DNA from: Spirochaetaceae bacterium
Lineage (GTDB): Bacteria > Myxococcota_A > UBA9160 > UBA4427
Direction of reading: 5' to 3'
NCBI GenBank assembly: GCA_020632655.1
Contig: JACKFD010000017.1
Location: 67,166-131,165, forward strand
Length of the DNA stretch: 64,000 nucleotides
The first letter of the stretch is position 1; the number at the start of each line of letters is the position of its first letter. The notes beneath the pieces are model-generated. The model had not been told where the DNA came from. It worked only from the letters and a program-made list of their open reading frames with translations, and ran no database searches. The translations under genes and the position numbers were made by a program. This document shows, piece by piece, positions 26,667 through 35,478 of the stretch.

Positions 26667-26908
26667 TGGGCTGGCTGCGTCGACTCGCGATCGCCCTGCT
26701 CGGGCGCTACGGCGCGAGCCTGCGCTTCCCGCATCTGCTGCTGCTGACGGGCGCGCTCTTCGCGATCGACCTCGTCGTGCCGGACGGACTGCCGCTCCTC
26801 GACGAGCTCTTCCTGGGACTCGCGACGCTGCTCTTCGCGGCGTGGCGTCGTCGGGGGCGGGAAGGCGAGCGCGACGTGTCGGGCGCGGCCCCGACCTCGA
26901 GGCCCTAG
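26666..26908 (+). CDS. Small membrane protein, unknown function
   Basis: This 80-residue protein has one or two hydrophobic helices (FPHLLLLTGALFAIDLVV, then ELFLGLATLLFAAW) separated by a PDGLPLLDE loop and a basic/acidic tail (RRRGREGERD). The pattern resembles small uncharacterised inner-membrane proteins with a 'P-x-D-x-x-P' loop. It starts inside the stop of the PEP-CTERM gene and overlaps the convergent VOC gene by 4 bp (shared CTAG). No function is assigned. Confidence 0.65.
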   Translation: MGWLRRLAIALLGRYGASLRFPHLLLLTGALFAIDLVVPDGLPLLDELFLGLATLLFAAWRRRGREGERDVSGAAPTSRP

Positions 26909-27348
26909 TCCTCGAACATCGCGTCGTAGCGCCGCTGCATCTCTTCCGGCGTCACGGACTCGATGTCGTGCCCGATGTTCCACTCGTGGCCGAAGGGATC
27001 GCGGACCGTGCCCGACCGCTCGCCGTAGAAATGGTCCTGGGCGGGCCGGATCACCTCGCCGCCCGCCTTCTCGGCGCGCGCGATCATGGCATCGGCATCG
27101 TCCACGTGCAGGTGGATCGTGACGGTCGTCTTGCCGACCGAGAGAGGGCCCCGGATGCCCATCTCGGGGAACTCGTCGGACAGCATGATCGTCGTGCCGC
27201 CGAAGTCGAGCTGCGCGTGCCCGACGCGACCGCCCGGCTCGACGAGCCGGAACTGCTCCACCGCACCGAAGGCCTGCTTGTAGTACTCGATCGCGCGTGG
27301 CGCGTCGGATAGGCGCAGGTAGGGGAAGACCTCGTGGATCCCGGACAT
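26905..27348 (-). CDS. VOC-family (glyoxalase/PhnB-like) protein
   Basis: The 147-residue protein matches the PhnB-like branch of the vicinal oxygen chelate fold: PYLRLSDAPRAIEYYKQAFG, GHAQLDFGGTTIMLSDE, a VTIHLHVDDADAMIARAE middle strand, and VRDPFGHEWNIG at the end. Members are small metal-dependent or non-catalytic binding proteins; no substrate can be assigned. The ATG at 27348 begins the conserved fold; frame further upstream is not similar to anything recognised. Confidence 0.87.
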   Translation of the reverse strand: MSGIHEVFPYLRLSDAPRAIEYYKQAFGAVEQFRLVEPGGRVGHAQLDFGGTTIMLSDEFPEMGIRGPLSVGKTTVTIHLHVDDADAMIARAEKAGGEVIRPAQDHFYGERSGTVRDPFGHEWNIGHDIESVTPEEMQRRYDAMFED

Positions 27349-27439
27349 CGTTGGACTCCTCTGGGCGGCGTTCGACGGGACGATCCAACGACGGGTCGAC
27401 GCCGTCTTGAAGAAAACGGACGCGTCGCGGCGGTCGAGG

Positions 27440-28243
27440 CTAGCTTGCCGGGACGTGGTTCGGATCGGCCGGTGCCCGGCGCCGATAGTCTCCGGGTGTG
27501 ATGCCCGAGAAGGCGCGGAACTCGCGTACGAGATGAGCCTGGTCGGCGAATCCCAGGTCGATCGCGACGCTCGCCCAATCGACGTGGTCGCGACACGCGA
27601 AGGCGAGGGTGCGCTGGAAGCGGCGGAGCCGTAGCCAACCCTTGGGTGTGAGGCCGACTGTCTCTTGGAAGAGGCGACGGAATCGCCGCGGGCCGAGTCC
27701 GGCACCATCCGCCAGGGTCGCGACCCGGTCGACACCCTGCTCGACGGCGATGAGGGCCGAGACGATCCCGGGATGCACGGCTCCGGCGTTCGCCATGCGT
27801 CGCGAGAGCTCGGCGGCAAACGCTTCGAGTCTGGCTTGCTGCGTCTTCAGCTCGCCTAGCTCTTCGCGAAGAAGGTGGACGTCACGACCCCAGAAGACCT
27901 CGATCGGCGTATGGCGCGCCGCAAGCTCGCAGGTCGGCAACCCGAAGAGATGCGCCGCGGCACCTGGTCGCAAGACGGCGCCCACGGAGGCGACGGGGTG
28001 CCGGACATCCTTCCCATAGCTCGCCATGCGGGGTCCCCCCACGATCGCGGGCGACAGGGTCTCTTCACCTCGCCCGTCGTCGATCCGCAATGGCGCGTCG
28101 TCGAGCCGCAAGACGACGTGCACGAGCCCGGTGGGCAGTACCCGTTCGCGAGTCGTGCCGACGGCATGTCTGGACCGACCGTCGGTCGACCAGAGGCAGG
28201 ACACGAGGGAACGAAGGGCGGGCGGAGGAAGGAAGCTCGACAT
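27440..28243 (-). CDS. AraC-family transcriptional regulator
   Basis: The 267-residue protein has a DUF6597-like N-terminal domain (ALRSLVSCLWSTDG; RVLPTGLVHVVLRL) and a C-terminal AraC double helix-turn-helix (RRFRRLFQETVGLTPKGWLR; DLGFADQAHLVREFRAFSG; ITPGDYRR). It should be a DNA-binding regulator with a small-molecule or metal-sensing N-domain. GGAGG lies about seven bases upstream of the ATG at 28243. It follows the alpha/beta hydrolase gene by 20 bp on the same strand, so they likely form one transcript and the hydrolase may belong to its regulon. Confidence 0.87.
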   Translation of the reverse strand: MSSFLPPPALRSLVSCLWSTDGRSRHAVGTTRERVLPTGLVHVVLRLDDAPLRIDDGRGEETLSPAIVGGPRMASYGKDVRHPVASVGAVLRPGAAAHLFGLPTCELAARHTPIEVFWGRDVHLLREELGELKTQQARLEAFAAELSRRMANAGAVHPGIVSALIAVEQGVDRVATLADGAGLGPRRFRRLFQETVGLTPKGWLRLRRFQRTLAFACRDHVDWASVAIDLGFADQAHLVREFRAFSGITPGDYRRRAPADPNHVPAS

Positions 28244-28263
28244 CGCCGCCTCCGTCGATCCGC

Positions 28264-29124
28264 CTAGCCGAGCACGAACCCGCAGACCGCCTCTTCGAAG
28301 CCCTTCGGGTTGTCGGTCGCGACCGAGTGCGCGGCCTGGGGCACGACGGCGAGTCGTCCGTTCGCGAGCACCTCGTCGACCATCCGGTCCGCCACGTCCG
28401 GCGAGAGGATGTCCGACGCGGCGCCGCGCACGACGAGGGTGGGGCAGGGGATCTTCGCGAGTGCTTCCCATTGCGCCGCGACGAAGGCGGCCTCGTTGAT
28501 CTCGGTCGAGCCGTCCTCGCGCCGCATCGTGCGCAGCTTCGGGTCCATCTTGAGCTCGTAGCGCCCGTCCTCGCGCCGACGCAGGCCGTAGCGGGCCATG
28601 CGCAGGAGCGCGTCGGGCTGCCCGGCCGGGTAGTTGAGGGAGAGCAGCCGCGCGTACTCCTCGATCGAGGAGAAGACCGGCGCGCGCTGGTCCTCGATCT
28701 CGCCGGCGATGCGCATCGCGCCGCGGGCGTCGATCTCGGGGCCGATGTCGACGAGCACGAGGCCGGCGAGACGCTCCGGGTGTCGCCCGCCGAACACGAT
28801 CGAGACCCGACCGCCCATCGAGAAGCCGATCAGCACGAAGCGATCGATCCCGAAATGCTCGAGGAGCGCCTCGAGATCGTCGGCCATCGCCTCGGGCTCG
28901 TAGCGACCCGCCTCGTCCCAGTCCGAGTCGCCGTGCCCCCGCTGGTCGACGGCGAGCACGCGGTAGTGCGGCGCGACGGCGGGCACGAAGTCGTCCCAGA
29001 GATGGGCCTCGTTGCCGTGGCCGTGCAGCAGGACGAGGGGTACGCCCTCCCGGCTCCACTCGAGGACGTGGAGCTCGAGGCCGTGTGCTGCGGGGACGCG
29101 ATGGGAGACGGGTTCGAGCGGCAT
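28264..29124 (-). CDS. Alpha/beta-fold hydrolase
   Basis: The 286-residue protein has an HGHG oxyanion-hole segment (VPLVLLHGHGNEAHLWDDF), VDQRGHGDSDW, the nucleophile elbow GFSMGG with Ser102, an Asp in GAASDILSPD and a His in QAAHSVATD, completing the catalytic triad. Members include esterases, lactonases and C-C hydrolases; the substrate is not predictable. It is the upstream gene of a two-gene unit with the AraC regulator. Confidence 0.87.
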   Translation of the reverse strand: MPLEPVSHRVPAAHGLELHVLEWSREGVPLVLLHGHGNEAHLWDDFVPAVAPHYRVLAVDQRGHGDSDWDEAGRYEPEAMADDLEALLEHFGIDRFVLIGFSMGGRVSIVFGGRHPERLAGLVLVDIGPEIDARGAMRIAGEIEDQRAPVFSSIEEYARLLSLNYPAGQPDALLRMARYGLRRREDGRYELKMDPKLRTMRREDGSTEINEAAFVAAQWEALAKIPCPTLVVRGAASDILSPDVADRMVDEVLANGRLAVVPQAAHSVATDNPKGFEEAVCGFVLG

Positions 29125-29197
29125 CCCGCGACGGTACCACGCGGCCGGCCGGGCGCGCCGGGTCCGGAAGGGGCCGGACCCGGGCGCCGCCCGGCGA

Positions 29198-31270
29198 TCA
29201 GAAGCGGGCGCGCAGCCCGAAGCGGATGCTGCGGCCGGGCAGGAGCACCTCCTCCTTGTTGAAGGCGAGATGGTTGCGGCCGCGCACGTCGGTCAGGTTG
29301 CGCCCGACGACGGAGAGCTCGACGGGGACCTCGCCGATCAGGTCGACGCGCCAGAGCAGGCTCGCGTCGAGGTGCGTGAAGCTCGCGGTCGGTCGCTCGA
29401 AGGCGCCCGTCTTCTCCTGGGCCTCGGTCCGTACGAAGCCGATCCGGGCGTCGAAGGGCTCGGACTCGAGGAAGAGGCCCGCGCCCCATCGGATCGGCGT
29501 GATGCGCGGGACGTTGCGCACGCCGTCGGCCGAGTCGTCGAGGAAGCGCGCGCGGACGAAGTCGAAGCGGCCGTCGAGGCCGAGGCGCGTCGATGCGAGC
29601 CAGGGCAGATCGGTCTCGAAGAGGTCGAGCTCGCCGGAGAGCTCCGTGCCGTAGAAGAGTGCGTCGCGATTGGCGTAGACGATCTGAGCCAGCATCTCGT
29701 CCCCCGGCGCGGGCGGATCGCCGTCCTCGTTCACGAGCAGGCCCGAACGTCCGGCGAAGATGTAGTCCTGGTAGTGCGTGACGAAGGTCGACCACTCGAT
29801 CCGACCCCGATCGTGGCGCGCCGTGACGCGAAGATCGCCGGCGTAGGCGGTCTCCATGTCGAGGTCGGGGTCGCCGATCTCGAAGGTCTGCGTCGCCTCG
29901 TGCGGACCGCGGGCGAGCAGCTCGACCTGCGAGGGGGCGCGCTGGCTGACGGTGCCCGTGAGTCCGATCGTGACGCGGTCGAGGGGCGAGGCGACGAAGC
30001 CGAGTGAGCCCGAGACGGGCACGAAGTCGCGGTTGCGGCGCAGGCCCGCGATGTCGCGACCGCGGACGTGGACGTGCTCGACCCGCAGACCGAGCTCGGT
30101 CGTCAGGCCGTCCACGAGCTCGCGCTCCTCGAAGGCGTAGATCGCTTCGCTCGTGGTCTCGGTCGGGGCGAGGAAGGCCGCCGCCTCGCCCTGGCCCTCG
30201 AAATCCCGCTGGCGCAGGTGCAGGCCGACGGCGCCCGTGAAGCCGGCCCACTCCTCGTGCACGACCTCGACGCGGCCCTCGAGCTCCTCGTTGCGGTAGG
30301 TCTGGCCGACCGTTCCGTCGGCGATCTCGTCGTGCTGGTAGTCGGAGTAGACCGTGCGTACGCGGACCTCGCGCACGCCGGGCAGCGGCGCGAAGAGGTC
30401 GCCCTCGAAGCGGAAGCGATCGGTCTGCATGTCGATCTCGACGTTCTCGTCCGCCGGGATGCCGTAGACGTTCTCGGCCCGCGTGTAGGAGAACCCGAGG
30501 CGGCTCGCGTCCTCGATCCAGGCGGCGCCGATCGAGCCCATGAACGCGTCGATCGAGGTGCCGTTCTGCGTGTGCGGATCGTCGTCGTTCGGGATCCGGT
30601 AGTCGTGCGCCCGCCGCAGCATCGCGTCGCCATGCCATCCGACCCGACCGATCGATCCGCCGACGCTGGCCGCGACGTCGCGCTCGTCGGCCACGAGCCC
30701 GATACCGCCGAAGACCTCGCCCGAAACGCGCTCCTCTTCGAGGCGATCGGGGATGCGGCGGGTGATCACGTTGACGACGCCGGCGGAGGCGCCGCCGCCG
30801 TAGCGCAGGGTCGCCGGGCCGCGGATGACCTCGACGCGTTCGGCCGCGAGCGGGTTGACCGGGACCGCGTGGTCGGGGCTCTCGCGCGAGACGTCGTGGG
30901 TGCCGAGTCCGTCCTCGAGCACCTCGGTCCGGTAGGCGTCCTGGCCGCGCACGACGGGCCGGCTCGCGCCGCCGGCGAAGCCCGTCGTCGCGATGCCGGG
31001 GACGTGCTGGATCGACTCGCCGAGGGTCGAGCCGAGGTGCCCGATCAATTCGCTGCGGTCGATGCGCTCGATCGGGATCGCGAGCTCGTCGCGATCGTGC
31101 TCGAGGGGCGATCCGGTCACGACGATCTCTTCCGTCTCTTCGTGTCGGGCGTGGGGATGTTCGTGGGCGTGGGCGTCGTCGGTCGGCTCGGAGGCTGCGG
31201 GTCCGGCGAGCAGGAGGGTCAGGAACGCGAGGGTCGGGCCACCGGTGCGGTGGCCGGGTCGGATGCGCAT
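29198..31270 (-). CDS. TonB-dependent outer-membrane receptor, ZnuD-like
   Basis: The 690-residue receptor starts with a signal peptide (LAFLTLLLAGPAAS) and a His-rich mature N-terminus (HAHEHPHARHEE), followed by a TonB box-like EEIVVTG, a plug domain (HVPGIATTGFAGGASRPVVR; ERVEVIRGPATLRYG), and a beta barrel that ends in the expected aromatic residue (GLRARF). The His-rich segment and overall pattern match zinc receptors of the ZnuD type, which take up zinc with TonB energy. Zinc specificity is inferred. A small Cys/His protein gene lies directly upstream, and zinc-independent ribosomal proteins lie further along the window. Confidence 0.87.
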   Translation of the reverse strand: MRIRPGHRTGGPTLAFLTLLLAGPAASEPTDDAHAHEHPHARHEETEEIVVTGSPLEHDRDELAIPIERIDRSELIGHLGSTLGESIQHVPGIATTGFAGGASRPVVRGQDAYRTEVLEDGLGTHDVSRESPDHAVPVNPLAAERVEVIRGPATLRYGGGASAGVVNVITRRIPDRLEEERVSGEVFGGIGLVADERDVAASVGGSIGRVGWHGDAMLRRAHDYRIPNDDDPHTQNGTSIDAFMGSIGAAWIEDASRLGFSYTRAENVYGIPADENVEIDMQTDRFRFEGDLFAPLPGVREVRVRTVYSDYQHDEIADGTVGQTYRNEELEGRVEVVHEEWAGFTGAVGLHLRQRDFEGQGEAAAFLAPTETTSEAIYAFEERELVDGLTTELGLRVEHVHVRGRDIAGLRRNRDFVPVSGSLGFVASPLDRVTIGLTGTVSQRAPSQVELLARGPHEATQTFEIGDPDLDMETAYAGDLRVTARHDRGRIEWSTFVTHYQDYIFAGRSGLLVNEDGDPPAPGDEMLAQIVYANRDALFYGTELSGELDLFETDLPWLASTRLGLDGRFDFVRARFLDDSADGVRNVPRITPIRWGAGLFLESEPFDARIGFVRTEAQEKTGAFERPTASFTHLDASLLWRVDLIGEVPVELSVVGRNLTDVRGRNHLAFNKEEVLLPGRSIRFGLRARF

Positions 31271-31439
31271 GGAGTCGTCTCCAGCCGGTCGTGCGCGCGG
31301 GGGCGACGACCGGATCGGGTGCGATGGAGGCGAGGACGGCGTGCGGACGTGGGCTCGGGCGCGGAGGGGTCCGACGCTCGGTCGGGGTCTCGCGCGGCGG
31401 CTTCAACGGCGCACCGGTCCCCGGATGGCCGGGGGAGGC
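31271..31439. other. Gap between TonB receptor and small secreted protein genes
   Basis: These 169 bases show no AT-rich Zur-type palindrome and no clear promoter to my reading. Part of this region may be the leader of the receptor gene. Confidence 0.3.
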
Positions 31440-31844
31440 TCAGACGGGGCGGATCGGCGGCGCGCGGGAGGGGGGGACGCCGATGTCGGCGACCGTGGTG
31501 ATCGGCGCGGCGTCGAGCGGCTTGAAACGCGTCGACGGCGCGAGGGCGAGCCAGTCCGGCGTGGCGGGACGCAGCGTGCGATCGCGACCGTGACCGGAGC
31601 GGCAGACGGCGCAGGCGCTGCCGGGGGACGTCGCCGCCGATCGGTGGGCCTCGTGCGCGTCGTCGGGTGCGAGCCCCGGCGCCCCCGTCTGGCCTTCGAA
31701 CGCGACGCGCGCCTGCGCCTCCTGCGCCACCGACTCGGCGTGCAGATGGGGCATCGCCTCGCCGAGCAGCGCAGCGAGGCAGACGATCGCGATCAGTCGC
31801 GTCGGGACGGATGCGTACGAGCGCACGGCAAAGCCGGTTAGCAC
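31440..31844 (-). CDS. Small secreted Cys/His protein upstream of zinc-type receptor
   Basis: This 134-residue product (GTG start) has a signal-peptide-like segment (RLIAIVCLAALLGEAMPHLHA) followed by scattered His, a CAVCRSGHG motif and a C-terminal SRAPPIRP. Small proteins of this type (DUF2946-like, with a C-x2-C or C-x3-C and a terminal Pro-rich 'RAPP' tail) often precede metal TonB receptors. Function is unknown; a metal-related role is suggested by position and by the Cys/His content only. The start is uncertain. Confidence 0.55.
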   Translation of the reverse strand: MLTGFAVRSYASVPTRLIAIVCLAALLGEAMPHLHAESVAQEAQARVAFEGQTGAPGLAPDDAHEAHRSAATSPGSACAVCRSGHGRDRTLRPATPDWLALAPSTRFKPLDAAPITTVADIGVPPSRAPPIRPV

Positions 31845-31925
31845 GCGTGCGCGCGGCGGGGCAAGTCCGGCCCAGGGGAGGCCCGGCTCAGGGGCGCCAC
31901 CGGTCCGGCCACGAGGAGGCCAGCT

Positions 31926-32336
31926 TCAGGCGCCGCCGGGCAGCTCGATGCGCGGGGCGTCCGGATCGGGCCGGTAGAGGATGACCGTGTGGCCCACGAC
32001 CCCGCAGAGCGCCGCGCCCATCGCCTCCGCGAGCTCGCGCGCCGTGCCGCGCTTGTCCTCGGGCTGTCGCAGTCGGACCTTCACCAGCTCGTGTCGCGCG
32101 AGCGCCTCGTCGAGGGCCGCGAGCACGCTCGGGCTGAGCCCGGCCTCGCCGACCATCACGACCGGCTTCAGGGGATGCGCGAGGGCGCGCAGACGCTTCC
32201 GGGCCGCGCCGTTCAGCTCCGGCGCGGGTCGGCGGGCGGCCGCGTTCGGCTCGACGGGGGCATCCGCGGGCGAGGGCGCCTTCGGCTCGGTCGGGACATC
32301 GTCGGGCAAGGGATCCTCCCGCGAGCGAGCCCGCAT
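31926..32336 (-). CDS. yhbY: YhbY/CRM-domain RNA-binding protein
   Basis: The C-terminal ~95 residues are a CRM (YhbY-type) domain: KRLRALAHPLKPVVMVGEAG, a GxxG loop (GEAGLS), LVKVRLRQPEDKRGTARELA and VGHTVILYRP. CRM proteins associate with pre-50S ribosomes. The N-terminal ~40 residues are Pro/Ala/Glu-rich and probably disordered; the true start could be further in. It stands divergent from the first PilT-type gene. Confidence 0.85.
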   Translation of the reverse strand: MRARSREDPLPDDVPTEPKAPSPADAPVEPNAAARRPAPELNGAARKRLRALAHPLKPVVMVGEAGLSPSVLAALDEALARHELVKVRLRQPEDKRGTARELAEAMGAALCGVVGHTVILYRPDPDAPRIELPGGA

Positions 32337-32441
32337 GGCTCCTCGCGTCGGGGGCGCAACCTAGCCCAGTCCGGGGTGGACGACCGATTCCCGGGCCCCG
32401 GGTCTCAGGGCAGGCCGCGCGCCGGCCGATACCCGCCTGCG

Positions 32442-34202
32442 ATGTCGCAGAGCAAGCCGATCCCCCTGGTGGCCCGTCTCGCCCTTCAGCTGAAGATGCT
32501 GTCGCAGGCGGACGTCGAGCGCGCCCTGGCCGAGAGTCGGGCCTCGGGCAATCCCAAGCTCGCTCAGGTCTTCCTGCAGATGGGCCTGCTCGATCGCGAG
32601 CAGATCGCGAAGCTTCAGCAGGTCCAGAAGGACCTCGTCGAGAAGCATCGCGCGAAGAAGGACGGCGGAGCGACGGATTCGCCTCCCGCCGCGGCGCCCG
32701 CCGCCGAGGCGCGACCCCTGCCGCAGGCGCGTCCCCGCAAGGCCCGCGACGCAGCATCCATCCACGACGCCGCGGGACATGCCGCGCGTGCCGCGTCCCC
32801 CATGACCGCCCGCGACGTGGAGGCGCTGCGCGAGACGCCGCCGAAGTCGCCGCCGCCGACCGCCCCGGCCACGCCCGAGCCGACGTCCGATCCGGTCGAT
32901 CTGCTCTTCGACGAGCCCTCGTCGGCGAAGCCCGCCCCGACCCCGCCTCCCGCGAAGAAGGCCCCGTCCGTGACGCCGCCCGTGTCCCCGTCGCCTGCGC
33001 CGAGCGTCGCAGCGCCGGCTCCGGCTTCTTCGCCGGCCGCATCCGCGCCGCCGGCTTCGGCCCCTTCACCGGCCGCCACCGGGTCGTCGGAGCCCGAGTT
33101 CGAGGGCCGCGTCTCGCTCGAGCTACCCGTGCCCGCGCCTTCGGCCGGCGATCGCGAGCGGCTCGAATCCCTTCTCTCCGCCGGCGTCGCCGCAGGCGCC
33201 TCCGACGTGCACCTGCACGCGGGGGGGCCGCTCAAGCAGCGCGTGCACGGCGAGCTCGTCGTGACCGAGGAGGCGATCGACCCGGCGCTCGTCGAGCGGA
33301 TGGTCGCTGCCTCCCTCACGCCCGAGCAGCGCGTCGTGCTCTCCCACGACGGTGAGATCGACTTCTGCCTCGATCTGCCCGGGATCGGGCGCTTCCGGGC
33401 GAACGCCTATCGTCAGCAGCGCGGCCTCGATGTCGTCTTCCGGAGCGTGCCGGCCACCCCGCCGACCCTCGAGGAGCTGGGCCTGCCTGCGGAGCTCAAG
33501 AAGTACACGGACTTCCACCAGGGCATGGTCCTCATCACGGGCCCCGCCGGCTGCGGCAAGTCCGCGACCCTCGCCGCGCTCGTGAACCACATCAACGAGA
33601 CGCGCGACGACCACATCCTGACGGTCGAGGACCCGATCGAGATCATCCATCCCTCGAAGCGCTGCCTCGTGAACCAGCGCTATGCGGGACATCACACGAA
33701 GAGCTTCTCGCGCGCCCTGCGCGGCGCCCTGCGCGAGGATCCCGACATCATCGTGATCGGCGAGCTGCGCGACCTCGAGACGATCAGCCTCGCGATGACG
33801 GCGGCGGAGACGGGGCATTTCGTGCTGGCGACGCTGCATACGGCGAACGCCGTACGCACGGTGAATCGCATGATCGGCGCGTTCCCGTCGAACGAGCAGG
33901 ATCAGGTGCGGGCGATGCTCTCGGAGTCGCTGCGTGCCGTGCTCTCCCAGCGTCTCGTGCCGACGGCGGACGGGCAGGGCCGCGTGCCGGCGCTCGAGCT
34001 GCTCGTGATCAACCGCGCGATCGGGAACCTGATCCGCGACGAGAAGACGGTCCAGATCCGATCGTCGATGCAGACGGGCAAGGCGCATGGCATGTACCTG
34101 CTCGAGCAGTCCCTGAACGAGCTCGTCGCGGCGGGGCGCATCACGCGCGAGGTCGCCCTCGAGTACGCGGAAGAGCAGAAGCTGATCACGGCCGGGGCCT
34201 GA
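32442..34202 (+). CDS. PilT-family ATPase with N-terminal extension and Pro/Ala linker
   Basis: The 586-residue protein has an N-terminal helical domain (residues ~1-70; ALQLKMLSQADVERALAESR, VFLQMGLLDREQIAKLQQ) that resembles MshEN/PATAN-type type IV pilus ATPase extensions. A very Pro/Ala/Ser-rich linker (about 75-235) follows. The ATPase core has a Walker A (GPAGCGKSAT), an Asp-box/Walker B (DPDIIVIGELRD), an ATLHTANAVRT His-box and a GNLIRDEKT motif. It most resembles PilT/PilU retraction motors. Together with the next gene it forms a two-ATPase pair, as pilT and pilU do elsewhere. Confidence 0.9.
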   Translation: MSQSKPIPLVARLALQLKMLSQADVERALAESRASGNPKLAQVFLQMGLLDREQIAKLQQVQKDLVEKHRAKKDGGATDSPPAAAPAAEARPLPQARPRKARDAASIHDAAGHAARAASPMTARDVEALRETPPKSPPPTAPATPEPTSDPVDLLFDEPSSAKPAPTPPPAKKAPSVTPPVSPSPAPSVAAPAPASSPAASAPPASAPSPAATGSSEPEFEGRVSLELPVPAPSAGDRERLESLLSAGVAAGASDVHLHAGGPLKQRVHGELVVTEEAIDPALVERMVAASLTPEQRVVLSHDGEIDFCLDLPGIGRFRANAYRQQRGLDVVFRSVPATPPTLEELGLPAELKKYTDFHQGMVLITGPAGCGKSATLAALVNHINETRDDHILTVEDPIEIIHPSKRCLVNQRYAGHHTKSFSRALRGALREDPDIIVIGELRDLETISLAMTAAETGHFVLATLHTANAVRTVNRMIGAFPSNEQDQVRAMLSESLRAVLSQRLVPTADGQGRVPALELLVINRAIGNLIRDEKTVQIRSSMQTGKAHGMYLLEQSLNELVAAGRITREVALEYAEEQKLITAGA

Positions 34203-34264
34203 GGCCCGGGCAGGCCGGCTTCGCGCGCATGCGCGGGGCCGGGACGACGACGCGAGGAAATCAC

Positions 34265-35323
34265 GTGGCCCAGATGGATCCGCTGCTCGTGCACGTGAAG
34301 GAGAACGACGGCTCCGACCTGCATCTGGTCGCGGGACAGCCGCCGCGCTTCCGCTCGAAGGGTGCGATCCGCGTGATCGAGGGGCAGGGCGTGCTCTCGA
34401 ACGATCGGCTCTCGGCGATGATGCAGGAGATCGCCTCACCGCGGGGCTGGGAGGAGTATGCGACGACGGGCGATCTCGACTTCGCATTCAGCCTCGAAGG
34501 CGTCGCGCGCTACCGGGCGAACTACTTCGTGCAGCAGAGCGGCGTCGCCTGCGTCTTCCGCATCATTCCCGAGGAGATCATCTCCCTCGAGAACCTGAAC
34601 CTGCCCCAGTCGATCTGCGACCTCGCCGATCTGAAGGAGGGACTCGTGCTCGTCACGGGACCGACCGGATCGGGCAAGTCCACGACCCTCGCCGCGATCA
34701 TCGACAAGATCAACAAGACCTACTCGCGGCACGTCGTGACGATCGAGGACCCGGTCGAGTTCGTGCACCAGAACCGCAACAGCCTCTTCTCGCATCGCGA
34801 GGTCGGCCTCCACACCCAGGGCTTCGGCCCCGCACTCCGCTCGGCGATCCGCCAGGATGCGGACGTCATCCTCGTCGGCGAGATGCGCGAGCAGGAGACG
34901 ATCAGCCTCGCGATCACGGCGGCGGAGATGGGCATGCTCGTCTTCGGCACGCTGCACACGAACAACGCCGCCAAGACCATCGACCGGATCATCGACGCCT
35001 TCCCCGCCGAGGAGCAGAACATGGTCCGGCTCTCGCTCTCGGAGTCGCTCGCGGCGATCGTCTCCCAGCTGCTCCTGCCGCGCGCCGACCAGAAGGGCCG
35101 GATCGCGGCCAACGAGATCCTGCTCAAGACGCCGGGCCTGCCGAACCTGATCCGTGACGCCAATACGCCCATGCTCGCCTCGCTGATCCAGTCGGGGAAG
35201 AGCCAGGGCATGCAGGCGATGGACGACGTTCTCTTCGACTACGTCAAGCAGGGCAAGGTCAGCGCGCAGGACGCCTACATGAAGGCGACCGACAAGGCGC
35301 GCTTCGAGCCGCTCCTCAAGTAG
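34265..35323 (+). CDS. pilT: Type IV pilus retraction ATPase PilT
   Basis: The 352-residue hexameric ATPase drives pilus retraction in twitching motility. It has GSDLHLVAGQPPRFRSKG at the N-terminus, Walker A GPTGSGKSTT, VTIEDPVEFVH, DADVILVGEMREQETI, GTLHTNNAAKTIDRIIDAFP and a LPNLIRDANTP motif. It ends with RFEPLLK. I chose the GTG at 34265 since GAGGAAA lies close upstream and the conserved core starts soon after; an ATG at 34229 or 34274 is possible. It follows the longer PilT-type ATPase by about 60 bp. Confidence 0.93.
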   Translation: MAQMDPLLVHVKENDGSDLHLVAGQPPRFRSKGAIRVIEGQGVLSNDRLSAMMQEIASPRGWEEYATTGDLDFAFSLEGVARYRANYFVQQSGVACVFRIIPEEIISLENLNLPQSICDLADLKEGLVLVTGPTGSGKSTTLAAIIDKINKTYSRHVVTIEDPVEFVHQNRNSLFSHREVGLHTQGFGPALRSAIRQDADVILVGEMREQETISLAITAAEMGMLVFGTLHTNNAAKTIDRIIDAFPAEEQNMVRLSLSESLAAIVSQLLLPRADQKGRIAANEILLKTPGLPNLIRDANTPMLASLIQSGKSQGMQAMDDVLFDYVKQGKVSAQDAYMKATDKARFEPLLK

Positions 35324-35478
35324 CGGCCCGCCTTCGGGTACAGCGCTCGCGACCGATCCTTCGTCGCCCGCCGGGGCGGCTCGGGAGCCGTTCGCGCTTC
35401 GGAGGCGCGCCAGCCGGATACGTGCCAGAATGAGCCGCGGGGGTGTGGAGGGAGGACACGAGTCCGAGGGATCCTCCC

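Noticed and set aside
35413..35427. Sigma-54-like TGGCACG-TATC-CGGC on the minus strand
   Set aside because: It is antisense to the pilT-small protein gap with no minus-strand gene to drive; its -12 half is poor.
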